Assembly: GCA_016703425.1 (NCBI GenBank)
Contig: JADJCA010000001.1
Span: 744,001-808,000 of the forward strand
Source of the DNA: Myxococcales bacterium
GTDB lineage: Bacteria > Myxococcota_A > Polyangia > Polyangiales > Polyangiaceae
DNA: 64,000 bases
Direction of reading: 5' to 3'
The notes under the pieces are model-generated. The model did no database searches and was not told the origin of the DNA. It saw nothing but the letters and a program-made list of their open reading frames with translations. The position numbers and the translations under genes were made by a program. Shown here in pieces: positions 54,601 to 63,977 of the stretch. Position 1 is the first letter of the stretch. The number at the start of each line of letters is the position of its first letter.

Positions 54601-56103
54601 GCGACGAGCGCTCGCTGCCGCTGCGCGCGTTGGTCCTCGTGACGGTCGGGCTCTTTGGCCTGCGCCTCGCCGCGGCCCGCACCGTTGGCTTTGGCGACTC
54701 GGAGGCGCTCTACGCCAGCTACGCGCTGCACCCGGCGGCGGCTTACCTCGATCACCCGGGGCTCGTCGGTGCGGTCGCCTCACTCTTGGGCGGCGGTTCG
54801 GCGCCAACGCCCCAGCGAGCCCACGGCGCCACCATCATCCTCGCGTCGGTGGTGCCATGGCTCTTCTTCGCGGCGGCGCGTGCCGCTGGCGCCACCAAAG
54901 GTCGCGCTGCTGGCGCGGCGCTTGTGGCGGCGACGGTGCCCGAGCTCGCCATCGGCCTCTTCGCCCTCTCGCCCGACACGCTCCTGGCTCCCCTTTGGCT
55001 CGCCTCGCTCACGTGCGCGCTCTTGGCCGTGAAGCGAAAGCCCGACGAGGTGGTCACGCAGATTTTGTGGAGCGCTGCCGGCATCCTCGCTGGCGTCGCC
55101 GCCACGGCGAAGGTGACGGGCCTCCTCTTGCTGATCGGTTACGTGGGCGCGCTGCTCTCGCCCGCCCTCGCGCCGCATCGCCGTCGCGCTTGGCCATGGG
55201 CCGGTCTCGCCCTCGGCGCCTTGGTTTTTTGGCCCGTGGCCGCTCATGAAGCGCGCGCACTACCCCATGCTGACGCACCGCCTCATCGACTCGCAGGCAG
55301 GCGCTGGCTTTTCGCTACGTCACGTGGCGACGTTTCTTGGCGGGCAACTCGCCTACGTGGGGCCCCTAGCGGTCGCGCTCGCGGGGCTCGCCGCTTGGCG
55401 GCTAGCTCAGCGCCGCGCGCCCGGCCGCGACGGCGTCGACACGCTGCTGCTCGCCACATCGCTCACGGCAGCCCTCGTGCTCGCCGCGCTCTCGTTGTGG
55501 AGCGGTGTCGCCGAACCGCACTGGTTTGCGCCGGCACTCTTGGCGTTGCCCATCGCCGCCGCCCGCGAAAGCGGCGAGCCCGCGACAAAGCCGAGAGGGC
55601 CGCGGTGGCTCGTCCCGGGCAGCGTTGGGCTCGGCCTCGCGATGACGCTACTCGTGCACGCCTGGGTGCTCTTGCCCGACGCCTTCGCCTTCGCGAGGCC
55701 GCGTGACGCGCGGCACGACATCGCCAACGAGCTCTTCGGATGGGACGAGGCCGAACGCACCTTGCGAGAGCTCGCCATGGAGCAACCCGGCAGCGATCTG
55801 GTGGTCGTCGCGCCGCACTGGACGCTGTGCGCGCAGCTCCATGCGCGCTTGCGCGGCGGCTTTCGGGTCGGCTGCGATTCGCCGCTGAAGGACGATTTCG
55901 ATGGGTGGCTTCCGCGCGGCGTCTGGCGAAAGGCCGAGCACGTGCTGCTGGTGACCGACACTCGGTACCCGATCGATGTCGCCAAGGCGTTTCCCGATCG
56001 GCGCGTCTCGCGGCTCGCGCGCGCCAACATCTACCGCGGCGGTCGACAGGTGCGGACCTTCACGCTGACGCTCCTCTCGCGAGGCGCCCACGCGGCGCGC
56101 TGA
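54597..56103 (+). pseudogene. ArnT/PMT-type membrane glycosyltransferase, frameshifted
   Basis: Two frames together give a family-39-type glycosyltransferase of about 500 residues. The first frame starts at a TTG overlapping the lpxB stop and has the extracytoplasmic motif FGDSEALYASYALHP...YLDHPGLVGA with several membrane helices, then turns to Arg-rich sequence after about 55250. The second frame, from about 55246 to 56103, continues with YPMLTHRLIDSQAGAG, more helices and the soluble C-terminal domain. A one-base difference between about 55225 and 55259 (a T6 run and a GC-repeat) restores one frame. Genuine decay or sequence error cannot be told apart. Confidence 0.82.
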
Positions 56104-56107
56104 CGTC

Positions 56108-56125
56108 TGGCGCCGAGGGGCGCCA
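56108..56125. terminator. GC-rich hairpin between convergent genes
   Basis: TGGCGCC-GAGG-GGCGCCA, a perfect 7-bp stem with a tetraloop in the 30-bp gap between the glycosyltransferase and bioB ends. No T-run, but a good candidate bidirectional terminator. Confidence 0.55.
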
Positions 56126-56133
56126 ACGACCGG

Positions 56134-57081
56134 TCAAGACACGGCGGCGGTGGCGATGCCCGTGTCTCGGAGCAGCGCCAAGTCTTCGTCTTCCGCCGGA
56201 TTCGGCGTCGTGAGCAGCTTCTCGCCGTAGAAGATCGAGTTGGCTCCCGCGAGCATGCACAAGAACTGAGCCTCGCGCGAGAGCTCGGTGCGGCCCGCCG
56301 AGAGCCGAACGCGCGACTTCGGCATCAAGATGCGCGCGACGGCGATCATGCGGACGAGCTCGAGCGGATCGATGGGCGGCATGTCCGCGAGCGGCGTCCC
56401 CGGCACGCGGACGAGCGCGTTGATGGGGACACTTTCGGGCGGAGGGGTGAGGTTGGCCAAGGTCAAGAGCATGTCGCAGCGGTCGTCGATGCTCTCGCCC
56501 ATGCCGATGATGCCGCCGGAGCAGACGGTGATGCCCGCGTTGCGCACGGCACCTAGCGTCTTCAAGCGATCGTCGATGGTGCGCGTCTTGATGATCGACT
56601 TGTAGTGCTCGCGGCTTGTGTCGATGTTGTGGTTGTAGGCGTCGAGGCCAGCCTCTTTGAGCCGCAGGGCCTGCTCATCGGTGAGCATTCCGAGCGTCAC
56701 GCACGCCTCGAGGCCGATGCCCTTCACGCCGCGGACCATCTCGACGACGCGATCGAAGGCCGGGCCGTCTTTCACCTCCCGCCAGGCCGCTCCCATGCAG
56801 AAGCGTGAGGACCCAAGCTCCTTCGCGCGCCTCGCCTTGTCGAGGACGTCGGCGACGTCGAGCATGCGCTCCTTGTCGAGGCCGGTGTCGTAGTGACTCG
56901 ACTGTGGGCAATAGGAGCAGTCTTCTGGGCAACCGCCCGTCTTGACGCTGAGCAGCGTGCAGAGCTGAACCTCCGACGACGCGTGGTGCAACAGGTGCAC
57001 CGCGCGAGCCTTGTCGAGGAGTTCGAGGAGCGGGAGATCGTGGAGCGCGCGGACTTCGGCGCGGGTGACGGGAGCGTTCAT
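56134..57081 (-). CDS. bioB: Biotin synthase
   Basis: 315 residues. Radical-SAM enzyme that inserts sulfur into dethiobiotin. The CX3CX2C motif is C51, C55, C58 in GGCPEDCSYCPQ, and Met-containing YNHNIDTS, GGIIGMGE and RVRLSAGRTEL match the family. It is the last gene of a tight three-gene minus-strand run (MBL-fold, sigma-54 activator, bioB; gaps 12-13 bp), an unexpected setting. Confidence 0.94.
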   Translation of the reverse strand: MNAPVTRAEVRALHDLPLLELLDKARAVHLLHHASSEVQLCTLLSVKTGGCPEDCSYCPQSSHYDTGLDKERMLDVADVLDKARRAKELGSSRFCMGAAWREVKDGPAFDRVVEMVRGVKGIGLEACVTLGMLTDEQALRLKEAGLDAYNHNIDTSREHYKSIIKTRTIDDRLKTLGAVRNAGITVCSGGIIGMGESIDDRCDMLLTLANLTPPPESVPINALVRVPGTPLADMPPIDPLELVRMIAVARILMPKSRVRLSAGRTELSREAQFLCMLAGANSIFYGEKLLTTPNPAEDEDLALLRDTGIATAAVS

Positions 57082-57093
57082 CGCGCCGGCACG

Positions 57094-58674
57094 CTACTCC
57101 AAGCCGCCGCCCTTGAGAATGCGGCTGAGCGTGTTTCGGCCGATGCGCAGGCGGCGGGCCGCCTCCGCCTTGTTTCCGCCGGCCCGCTCCACGGCCGCCT
57201 CCGCGTAGCGCCTCACGGCGTCGTCGAGCGAGAGCTCCGCCTCAATGACCACGGCGGCGGCCGGCGGGAGGCCGGCCGGCGGGACCGCTGGGAGCGGCGT
57301 GGGCAGAGCTTGCGGCTTCGCGACCTCTGCCGCCACGGTGCGGCGCACCGGCAGGTCGTCGGCCCCGATGACGCCGCTCTTGGCGAGCACGACGGCGCTC
57401 TCGATCCAGTGCTCGAGCTCGCGAACGTTTCCCGGCCAGTCGTGTTTCGCGAGCGTCGCGCGTGCGTCGTCGCCGAGGCGCATGTCAGGGCGGCCGTAGC
57501 GGTTCCCGTACATGTCGACGAAGTGCCGAGCCAGCGCCAGGAGCTCCCCCTCGCCGCGCGTTCGCAGCGGCGGCAGCTCGATCTCGACGACGCGGATTCG
57601 ATAGTAGAGATCTTCGCGAAAGTGCCGAGTCTGAACGGCGGCTTCCAGGTCGCGGTGCGTCGCGCAAACGACGCGCACGTTCGCGCGCATCGTCATCCGG
57701 CCGCCGACGCGCTCGAAGGCGCGCTCCTGAAGGAACCGGAGCAGCTTGCCTTGCACGTCGAGCGGCAGATCGCCGATCTCGTCCAAGAAGAGCGTTCCGC
57801 CTTCGGCCATCTCCACTTTGCCCGGCACGCGCCGGTCGGCGCCGGTGAAGGCGCCTCGCTCGTGCCCGAAGAGCTCGCTCTCCACGAGCTGCGCCGGGAG
57901 GGTCGTGCAGTCGACGGTCACGAAGGGGCCCGACTGACGCGCCGAGTTGACGTGAATGGCCCGGGCGAAGATGCCCTTGCCGGTCCCCGTCTCGCCGCGC
58001 AAGAGGACCGTCGCATCGGTCTGCGCGGCGCGGTTCACGCGCTCATAGACGGCGGCGAGCGGCGCGCTCTGCCCAACGATGCGGTTGAAGGGTCCTCGCC
58101 GCGTGACGCCCGGGTCGAGCGGCTCTTCGGGCCTCAGCGTCGTGAGCGCGAGGGCCCGCCCCAGCTGATCGGCGAGCGCCTCGACGTAACGTTCGTCTTC
58201 CTCGGAGAACGGCCCGTCGTCGCGGTTCAGCGCCTGGATCACGCCGCGCACCGGCCCGCCACCGCGATCGCGGATGGGCGCGACCAACATCGAGCGCGTC
58301 GTGTACCCGGTGGCGCGGTCGGCAGCCTTGTCGAAGCGCGGATCGTTCGCAGCGTCGTCGACGCGAACGACCGCGCCGCGCTCCGCGGCGAAGCCGGCGA
58401 TGCCTCGTCCCATCGGCAGCCGCAGCTCCGGCACCTCGGGCAACATCGCGACGCGCGTGAAGAGGTCGCCCCGTTCGGCGTCGACCAGCCAGATGGTCGT
58501 GCGGTCCGCGTGCAACGCCTCCGCGAGGCGCTGACAGGCCACATCGAGCAACGTGTCGAGCTCCACCTCGCGCGAGAGCATGGTGGACAGATCGACGAGG
58601 AGCGATAGGCGCGAGGACATGAGGCTGGGGCCGAGGCCGGCGGCAGACACCAGGGTAGCCGCGTTCATCGACAT
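57094..58674 (-). CDS. GAF-domain sigma-54-dependent transcriptional activator
   Basis: 526 residues. A GAF domain (about 25-175) is followed by AAA+ with Walker A GETGTGKG (227-234), GAFTGA (274-279) and TLFLDEIGD, and a Fis-type helix-turn-helix (GNKAEAARRLRIGRNTLSRIL). An Ala/Pro-rich linker precedes the last domain. It is likely to respond to a small molecule bound by GAF; nothing shows its target genes. It is 12 bp before bioB and 13 bp after the MBL-fold gene. Confidence 0.93.
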   Translation of the reverse strand: MSMNAATLVSAAGLGPSLMSSRLSLLVDLSTMLSREVELDTLLDVACQRLAEALHADRTTIWLVDAERGDLFTRVAMLPEVPELRLPMGRGIAGFAAERGAVVRVDDAANDPRFDKAADRATGYTTRSMLVAPIRDRGGGPVRGVIQALNRDDGPFSEEDERYVEALADQLGRALALTTLRPEEPLDPGVTRRGPFNRIVGQSAPLAAVYERVNRAAQTDATVLLRGETGTGKGIFARAIHVNSARQSGPFVTVDCTTLPAQLVESELFGHERGAFTGADRRVPGKVEMAEGGTLFLDEIGDLPLDVQGKLLRFLQERAFERVGGRMTMRANVRVVCATHRDLEAAVQTRHFREDLYYRIRVVEIELPPLRTRGEGELLALARHFVDMYGNRYGRPDMRLGDDARATLAKHDWPGNVRELEHWIESAVVLAKSGVIGADDLPVRRTVAAEVAKPQALPTPLPAVPPAGLPPAAAVVIEAELSLDDAVRRYAEAAVERAGGNKAEAARRLRIGRNTLSRILKGGGLE

Positions 58675-58687
58675 TCGTCACCCGCGC

Positions 58688-59551
58688 TCAAGCGGCACGC
58701 TCTCCTCCCGCAGCGCCCGGCGACAAATCCAGCGCTAGGCCCTCGCGGGCGGCGACGGTGCGTGCAAAGAGCTGCCGCGCGCGCCCTTCGACCGCCGCGA
58801 CGCCAGCGTCGTTTCGCTGCGGATCGTGGTGAAAGAGCACGAGGCGACCGACGCCCGACGCCTTGGCAAGCTCGGCAGCGGCTACGTAGGTGGAGTGGCC
58901 CCAACCGACCTTCGAGCGCCCCGGCTCGCCGCGGTATTCCTCGGGCGTGTATTGCGCATCGTAGATGAGCACGTCGGCGCCGTCGGCGAGGGCGCGCAGC
59001 GCTGGGTCGACGCACGCGTAGTGCTCGGTGTCGGTGGCGTAGACGACGGACGAGCCGGCGTAGTCGATGCGGTAGGCGAGCACGCCGCCGGGGTGGTTGC
59101 CGCGGGCGGCGCGCACGACCGCGTCACCCAAGGCGAAGGGACGACCGGGCCGGGCCTCGTGAAACTCCATGCGAGCCGAGAGTTCGTCGAGGCGCACGGG
59201 AAAGACGGGGGCGATCATCTGGTGCGCGAGGGCGGCGGCCACGGAGACGCCGCCGCTCGTCGCGCCGTGAATTCGAAGCTTGGTGCTCGGGAGGTACGCG
59301 GGCACGAAGAACGGGAGTCCCTGGATGTGATCCCAGTGGCAGTGCGAGAGAAGGAGGTCCAGCTCGAGGCCCTCCGGCCCGCCGCCCTTCATGAGCTGTT
59401 CGCCGAGACGCCGAAGGCCCGTCCCCGCGTCGAGGACGATGCGGCGATCGCCGCAAGTCACCTCCACGCAGCTCGTGTTGCCGCCGACGGTGGCGGTGTC
59501 GGGACCGGGAGAAGCGATGCTGCCTCGCACACCCCAAAATCGAACGGACAT
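58688..59551 (-). CDS. Metallo-beta-lactamase-fold hydrolase
   Basis: 287 residues from the ATG at 59551, where the family N-terminus MSVRFWGVRGS begins; an ATG at 59584 is possible. The metal motif is HCHWDH (70-75), with further ligands in DTEH and a late His in FHHDP. Most like the RNase Z/phosphoribosyl-cyclic-phosphodiesterase group. The substrate is unknown. Cotranscribed with the GAF activator and bioB. Confidence 0.88.
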   Translation of the reverse strand: MSVRFWGVRGSIASPGPDTATVGGNTSCVEVTCGDRRIVLDAGTGLRRLGEQLMKGGGPEGLELDLLLSHCHWDHIQGLPFFVPAYLPSTKLRIHGATSGGVSVAAALAHQMIAPVFPVRLDELSARMEFHEARPGRPFALGDAVVRAARGNHPGGVLAYRIDYAGSSVVYATDTEHYACVDPALRALADGADVLIYDAQYTPEEYRGEPGRSKVGWGHSTYVAAAELAKASGVGRLVLFHHDPQRNDAGVAAVEGRARQLFARTVAAREGLALDLSPGAAGGERAA

Positions 59552-59699
59552 GGTGGGCTCGGTGCCCCTCGTTTGGTGGTTCATTCCCTCTGCTCATTCA
59601 AGAGCGATGCCAGCGCGCTCGGCCCACGAATTCAGCCGCCGGAGCGTCAAGGGCCGCGCGCCGCGCTGTCCTGGCGCGGCCCGCGGGGCGGGCGGTGCA

Positions 59700-61232
59700 T
59701 CAAAGCGGAGCGTCGAACGCTTCGCCGCGAGCCGACTGGGCCACGCCAAACCGCTCGAGGACGTCGATGAGCTCGCCAATGGGACGCGCCTCGGCCCAGG
59801 TCATCGCGGGGCGCGTGAGCAGCGCGGGATGCTCCAAGAGACGCTTGTCGAGCGCCAGCCGCACGATGGGCGGCGTCGGGCCGGGCGCCTCGAGCCAGGC
59901 GTAGGGCGAAGCGCGACGAAGACGGGTTCGCAGGCGGCGATAGGCCTCGGCCGACAGCTCCACCACCCAGAGGGACGTGAAGCCGGCGGTCGCGACGGGT
60001 TGCTTCTGAACGGGGACACGCTGGTAAAGCGCCTGCCTCGTGATCGGGCCTTCCGGGAGCTTGCCCCAGAAGGCATCTTTGCCCACGAGCAGCGCGTCGG
60101 CCTGGGCCTCGCGCCGCACCGCTTCAAAGGTGAGGCGCGCGAGCTCGTCGGTGCCTAGCTCCCGCGACGTGCGCGCGAAGGGCTCAAAGAGCGGCGGCAA
60201 TGCCTGCGCCTCAAGCCCCTTTACGAGCTCATCCACGACCTCGTCGACGGGCATCGCAGCATCAACGGGGACGAGCGCGTAGCGCTCGAAGGCGACACGC
60301 TTCGAGGCGCGATCGTACGAGAGGCTCGCCCGACCCAGGTTCTCCGCGAAGCGGCCGGCCTGTAGGACGTGAGCCTCGGTCCCGTCGAGCCGCGCGATCC
60401 GGATGGGACGAGACACGGCGTCCTCCGAGTGGCCGCCGACGACGAGATCGACACCCGCGACTTCGCGAGCGAGGAACGTGTCGGTGCCCTTGCCGAGGTG
60501 CGTGAGCGCGATCATCACGTCGACCTCCGCACGATGTTGCCGCACCGTTCGCTTGGCGGCGGCCACGACGCGCGGGTCGACGATGAAGGGTCCGTAGGGG
60601 CCGTCGAACTGCTCGTCGTCGGAACCGTAGGGGCGCGTCACGAGGCCGAAGACGCCAACCTTCACGCAGCCGACCTCGAAGGCCGCGTAAGGCTGAAAAA
60701 GCTTCGCGTCCTCGGGGTCGCGCACGTTGGCCAAGAGCACCGGGTGAGGGCTCTTTCGCACGTCGTCACGGACCAACGCCGGCCCGTAGGCAAAGTCATG
60801 GTTGCCCAGGACACGCGCATCAATGGGCATGGCGTGGAGGACGCGGCGCGTCGCCTCGCCGGCCGTGCGGAGATCGAGGAGCGAGCCCTTCTCGTAGTCG
60901 TCGCCGGCGTCGAGCACGAGCGTCGCGGGGGTCGTGGCGCGCACGTCACGAATCGCGCCGGCGAGACGTGCGTAGCGGCTCCGGCCATCGATGCGGTCGC
61001 TGTAGTGCGCCTGCATGTCGTTGACATGGAGCAGGGTAAGGCGCGCCACGCCGTCGTCGCTGGGTGGGCAGTCGCCAATGCGTGGCGCGCCGAAGATCGC
61101 GCGCGGCGGCTCTTTCGGGGGAGCCGCGACAACGATGGCCGTCGGTGGCGCCGCGACCACGGGCGGGGGCTTGGTCGCAGGGCCGCCGCCGCACGCCGCG
61201 ATGAGTCCGAATAACAACGCGGCGCGCCTCAC
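59700..61232 (-). CDS. 5'-nucleotidase-like lipoprotein
   Basis: 510 residues from a GTG at 61232. Signal peptide RRAALLFGLIAACG with lipobox. Metallophosphatase motifs: LLHVNDMQAHY, DAGDDYEKGS, LGNHDFAYG, ALTHLG and VGGHSED, then the C-terminal 5'-nucleotidase substrate domain (GKLPEGPITRQALYQRVP). Anchored in the envelope, it would release nucleosides or phosphate from nucleotides. It follows the HEAT-like lipoprotein and kinase-FGE gene by 56 bp. Confidence 0.9.
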   Translation of the reverse strand: MRRAALLFGLIAACGGGPATKPPPVVAAPPTAIVVAAPPKEPPRAIFGAPRIGDCPPSDDGVARLTLLHVNDMQAHYSDRIDGRSRYARLAGAIRDVRATTPATLVLDAGDDYEKGSLLDLRTAGEATRRVLHAMPIDARVLGNHDFAYGPALVRDDVRKSPHPVLLANVRDPEDAKLFQPYAAFEVGCVKVGVFGLVTRPYGSDDEQFDGPYGPFIVDPRVVAAAKRTVRQHRAEVDVMIALTHLGKGTDTFLAREVAGVDLVVGGHSEDAVSRPIRIARLDGTEAHVLQAGRFAENLGRASLSYDRASKRVAFERYALVPVDAAMPVDEVVDELVKGLEAQALPPLFEPFARTSRELGTDELARLTFEAVRREAQADALLVGKDAFWGKLPEGPITRQALYQRVPVQKQPVATAGFTSLWVVELSAEAYRRLRTRLRRASPYAWLEAPGPTPPIVRLALDKRLLEHPALLTRPAMTWAEARPIGELIDVLERFGVAQSARGEAFDAPL

Positions 61233-61288
61233 GGTCTCATTGTGGCCCTCGCCCCGCCGACGGCAAAGCGATTCACGAGAACGATGCA

Positions 61289-61834
61289 CTACGGGACGAC
61301 GGGGAGGTCCTTGGCGCAACCGCGGTCCTCGAGTTGCCGAAGCACGCGGAGCGCCCCCAGGCGCAGCGCCTGGGCGGCCTTTCCGTCCTGCGCGAGGGCG
61401 CGCAGCTTGTCGCATCCCTCGCGAACTTCGAGCGCATCTTCTGCTGCAAGTGGCCGCCGCGGCTCGGCGGCCAGCGCGGCGGCAACCTCGAGGGCTTCCT
61501 TTGCCAACGCAGCATCACGGCCGCCCGCCGCGTCGGCGAGCAGGGGCAAGCCTTCAAGGTCGCCCGCGTAAGCCATCGCGAGAACGGCGATACGTCGCCG
61601 CGCATCGTTTGTGGCGCCTCGCACGAGGCCCGCGCTGCCTTCGCGAAGGGCGAGGCGCCCGAGCTCCTCGGGGTCAAGCGTCGAGGCCGGCGCCCAGTCG
61701 CCCTGCGAGCCCGCATCGACAGCCGGCGGAGGCGAGCTCGACGTCGCGAGCGTCGCCGCTGGCGCCGAGTCCTTGCGACCGCATCCAAGGGCTATAACGC
61801 TGCCGAGGACGGCGATCCCGCAAACCAAGCGCAT
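61289..61834 (-). CDS. Small lipoprotein with HEAT-like helices
   Basis: 181 residues from the ATG at 61834; a GTG at 61879 is possible. Lipobox VIALGC. The mature chain is helix-rich with Ala/Leu repeats (RIAVLAMAYAGDLEGLPLLADAAG, AALAKEALEVAAALAAE, QALRLGALRVLRQLED) like short HEAT-type repeats. Function unknown; it lies between two envelope-directed genes in one operon. Confidence 0.72.
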   Translation of the reverse strand: MRLVCGIAVLGSVIALGCGRKDSAPAATLATSSSPPPAVDAGSQGDWAPASTLDPEELGRLALREGSAGLVRGATNDARRRIAVLAMAYAGDLEGLPLLADAAGGRDAALAKEALEVAAALAAEPRRPLAAEDALEVREGCDKLRALAQDGKAAQALRLGALRVLRQLEDRGCAKDLPVVP

Positions 61835-61880
61835 GCCCGTGGGGAGCCGGCGCCGCGTGTCGAACACGACGACGCTCACG

Positions 61881-63977
61881 TCACGGTCGCCATGCGCAGC
61901 GGAAGCCGACGCCGTGCGTCCGGTACCAGGGGGGATTCTTGAAGCGGAACGTCGGGCGCAGCCACGACAGGACGTACGCGTTCCACGCGCCGCCTCGCAT
62001 AACGCGCTCTCTGCCCTTTTCGAAATTGGGACCGGTCGGATCTTGTTGCTCGTCGAGCGGGACGCCTTCGACCTTCTCGGGATACCGCTCGAAGACGTCG
62101 GCCACCCATTCGAAGACGTTGCCGCTCATGTCCTCGACGCCAAAGGGCGAGGCGCCCTTCTTGAACTGACCGACGGGTGCAGTATGCACAAATTTGTCGT
62201 CGAACTTGTACATCAAGTCGGGATAGTTCGCCGGGTCGTTTGCCTTGCCCCAGGCGAGGCACTCCGTTCCGCACGCGTTGAGGCGACCTGCGAGGTCTGC
62301 TTCATCGCCCCAAGGAAAGCGCGCTTGCGCGAGGCCACGAGCGGCAAACTCCCATTGGGCCTCGGTGGGGAGCGCTCGGCCGAGGCTTCGGCAATAGACC
62401 GCGGCGTGCTCCCACGTCACGCAGTTGACGGGGTGCTGGGCCCGTTCGTCGGGGGCCTTCATGTTGCAGAGCGGGTCGTAGATCTTTCTGTGCTGGTCGC
62501 TGAGCTTCGTCCAGTCGTTGCGCGCCTCCGCGCCATCGACCCGCTCACACCCCTTGCCGCGGCTGCACTCGAGGTACTTGGCGACCGTGACCTCGTGGCG
62601 ATCGATGCAATACGGCGTCAGCTTGACCGGGTGCGCCGGAGTCTCTTCAACCGGGATTTCCTTCCCGGGGTTGGTGCCCATGAAAAACTTTCCGCCAGGG
62701 ATCGCCACCATGTCTTCAGGACACTTGAGGCCCGGTGCGGCAGCGCTGGCGTCGGCCACCACGACCGCGGCAACCGACGGCGCCGCCGACGGCGTCGTCG
62801 CGGGTGGTCTTGCGCCACCCTTCGCAAACCACGCGACGCCGCCGCCCACGGCGAACAACACCACGAGGACCGCCGCCACGAGACCGACCGACGACTTCTT
62901 CGCGGGCGCCTCGAAGGTGGGGCCCGTTTGCGCCAAGGGCGGCGATGGGACGGCGGCCAGTGCGCCGGCCGCGAGGCCCGGTTGTGTGTGGCCCGTCGGC
63001 AGCGACGCGAGCATGGTGCGACTCGTGGCCGTCTCCCACGTGTCGCCTTGGGTAGCCGCCGTGAGGGCGGCCCAAAATTCGCCAACGGAACGGAAGCGGT
63101 CGTCGGCTTTGACGGCGAGCGCCTTGAGAAAGACGGCCTCGACTTCGTCGGTGACCGTCGCCCCCAAGGTGCGGGGCGTCGGCCGCTTGTTGACGTCGAC
63201 GGACGCGTAGGCCAATTGCGTGAGCGTGTCGCCGCCGAGCGGCTCCTTGCCCGTGAGAAGCTCAACCAGAATAAGCGCAAAGGCGAAGACGTCGGTCCAC
63301 GGACCGGTCGCGCCGTAGTCGCGCGAGAACTGCTCGGGTGCGCCGTAGGCCGGCGTGAAGCTCGTGATCTGTCCGCTCGTCTTCGTGAAGGAGCCGCCCA
63401 TTTTTTGCGCGTCCTGAACGACCTTCGCGATGCCGAAGTCGAGGAGCTTCACGCCCGGTTGAGCCGCGTAGGGATCACCGAGGACGAACACGTTGGCGGG
63501 TTTGACGTCACGGTGCGCGATGCCGCGTTGGTGCGCGAGGCCGAGCGCTTGCGCGACCGGCATGAGCAGCGCCATCGCTTGCGCCAAGGTGCGCGGGGCG
63601 GCGTTCGGAGCGTTCCGCTCGTCCAGCAGGATGGACTCGAGGGCTCGGCCCTCGAGCCACTCAAGAACCATGTACGGGATGACGATCCCGCGGCGCGTGG
63701 TAAGCATGCCGATGTCGCGCGCCTGCACGATGGCGGCAGACTTCTCAGACAACTCCGCGAGGAGGGCCCCCTCCTGCACGAACTCTTTGAGGAGTCGCTC
63801 GCGATGCTCGGCCGGAACCTCGTCCAAGGCCTTGAAGACCTTCAGCGCGACGGGGCGATTCCAGATCTGGTGGTTTGCGCGATAGACGATCGCAAAGCCA
63901 CCCTCGCCGACGACGCTCTCCACGAGGTACTTCTCGGCGATGGTCTCCCCGATGAGCTCGAGCGGGTCGGTGGTCAC
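61881..63977 (-). CDS. Serine/threonine kinase with FGE-sulfatase-like domain
   Basis: 698 residues. Kinase part: GEGGFAIVY (24-32), Lys46 in ALKVF, HRDVKPANV (155-163), DFG (180-182). A helix (about 367-392) crosses the membrane. Outside is a formylglycine-generating-enzyme-like domain (MVAIPGGKFFMGTNPG, YCIDRHEVTVAKYLEC, LPTEAQWEFAARG, RGGAWNAYVLSWLRP, GFRCAW). In such kinases this domain is thought to bind a ligand, and catalytic activity is not established. It heads the operon; the ATG is at 63977, 23 bp from the window edge. Confidence 0.93.
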   Translation of the reverse strand: MTTDPLELIGETIAEKYLVESVVGEGGFAIVYRANHQIWNRPVALKVFKALDEVPAEHRERLLKEFVQEGALLAELSEKSAAIVQARDIGMLTTRRGIVIPYMVLEWLEGRALESILLDERNAPNAAPRTLAQAMALLMPVAQALGLAHQRGIAHRDVKPANVFVLGDPYAAQPGVKLLDFGIAKVVQDAQKMGGSFTKTSGQITSFTPAYGAPEQFSRDYGATGPWTDVFAFALILVELLTGKEPLGGDTLTQLAYASVDVNKRPTPRTLGATVTDEVEAVFLKALAVKADDRFRSVGEFWAALTAATQGDTWETATSRTMLASLPTGHTQPGLAAGALAAVPSPPLAQTGPTFEAPAKKSSVGLVAAVLVVLFAVGGGVAWFAKGGARPPATTPSAAPSVAAVVVADASAAAPGLKCPEDMVAIPGGKFFMGTNPGKEIPVEETPAHPVKLTPYCIDRHEVTVAKYLECSRGKGCERVDGAEARNDWTKLSDQHRKIYDPLCNMKAPDERAQHPVNCVTWEHAAVYCRSLGRALPTEAQWEFAARGLAQARFPWGDEADLAGRLNACGTECLAWGKANDPANYPDLMYKFDDKFVHTAPVGQFKKGASPFGVEDMSGNVFEWVADVFERYPEKVEGVPLDEQQDPTGPNFEKGRERVMRGGAWNAYVLSWLRPTFRFKNPPWYRTHGVGFRCAWRP

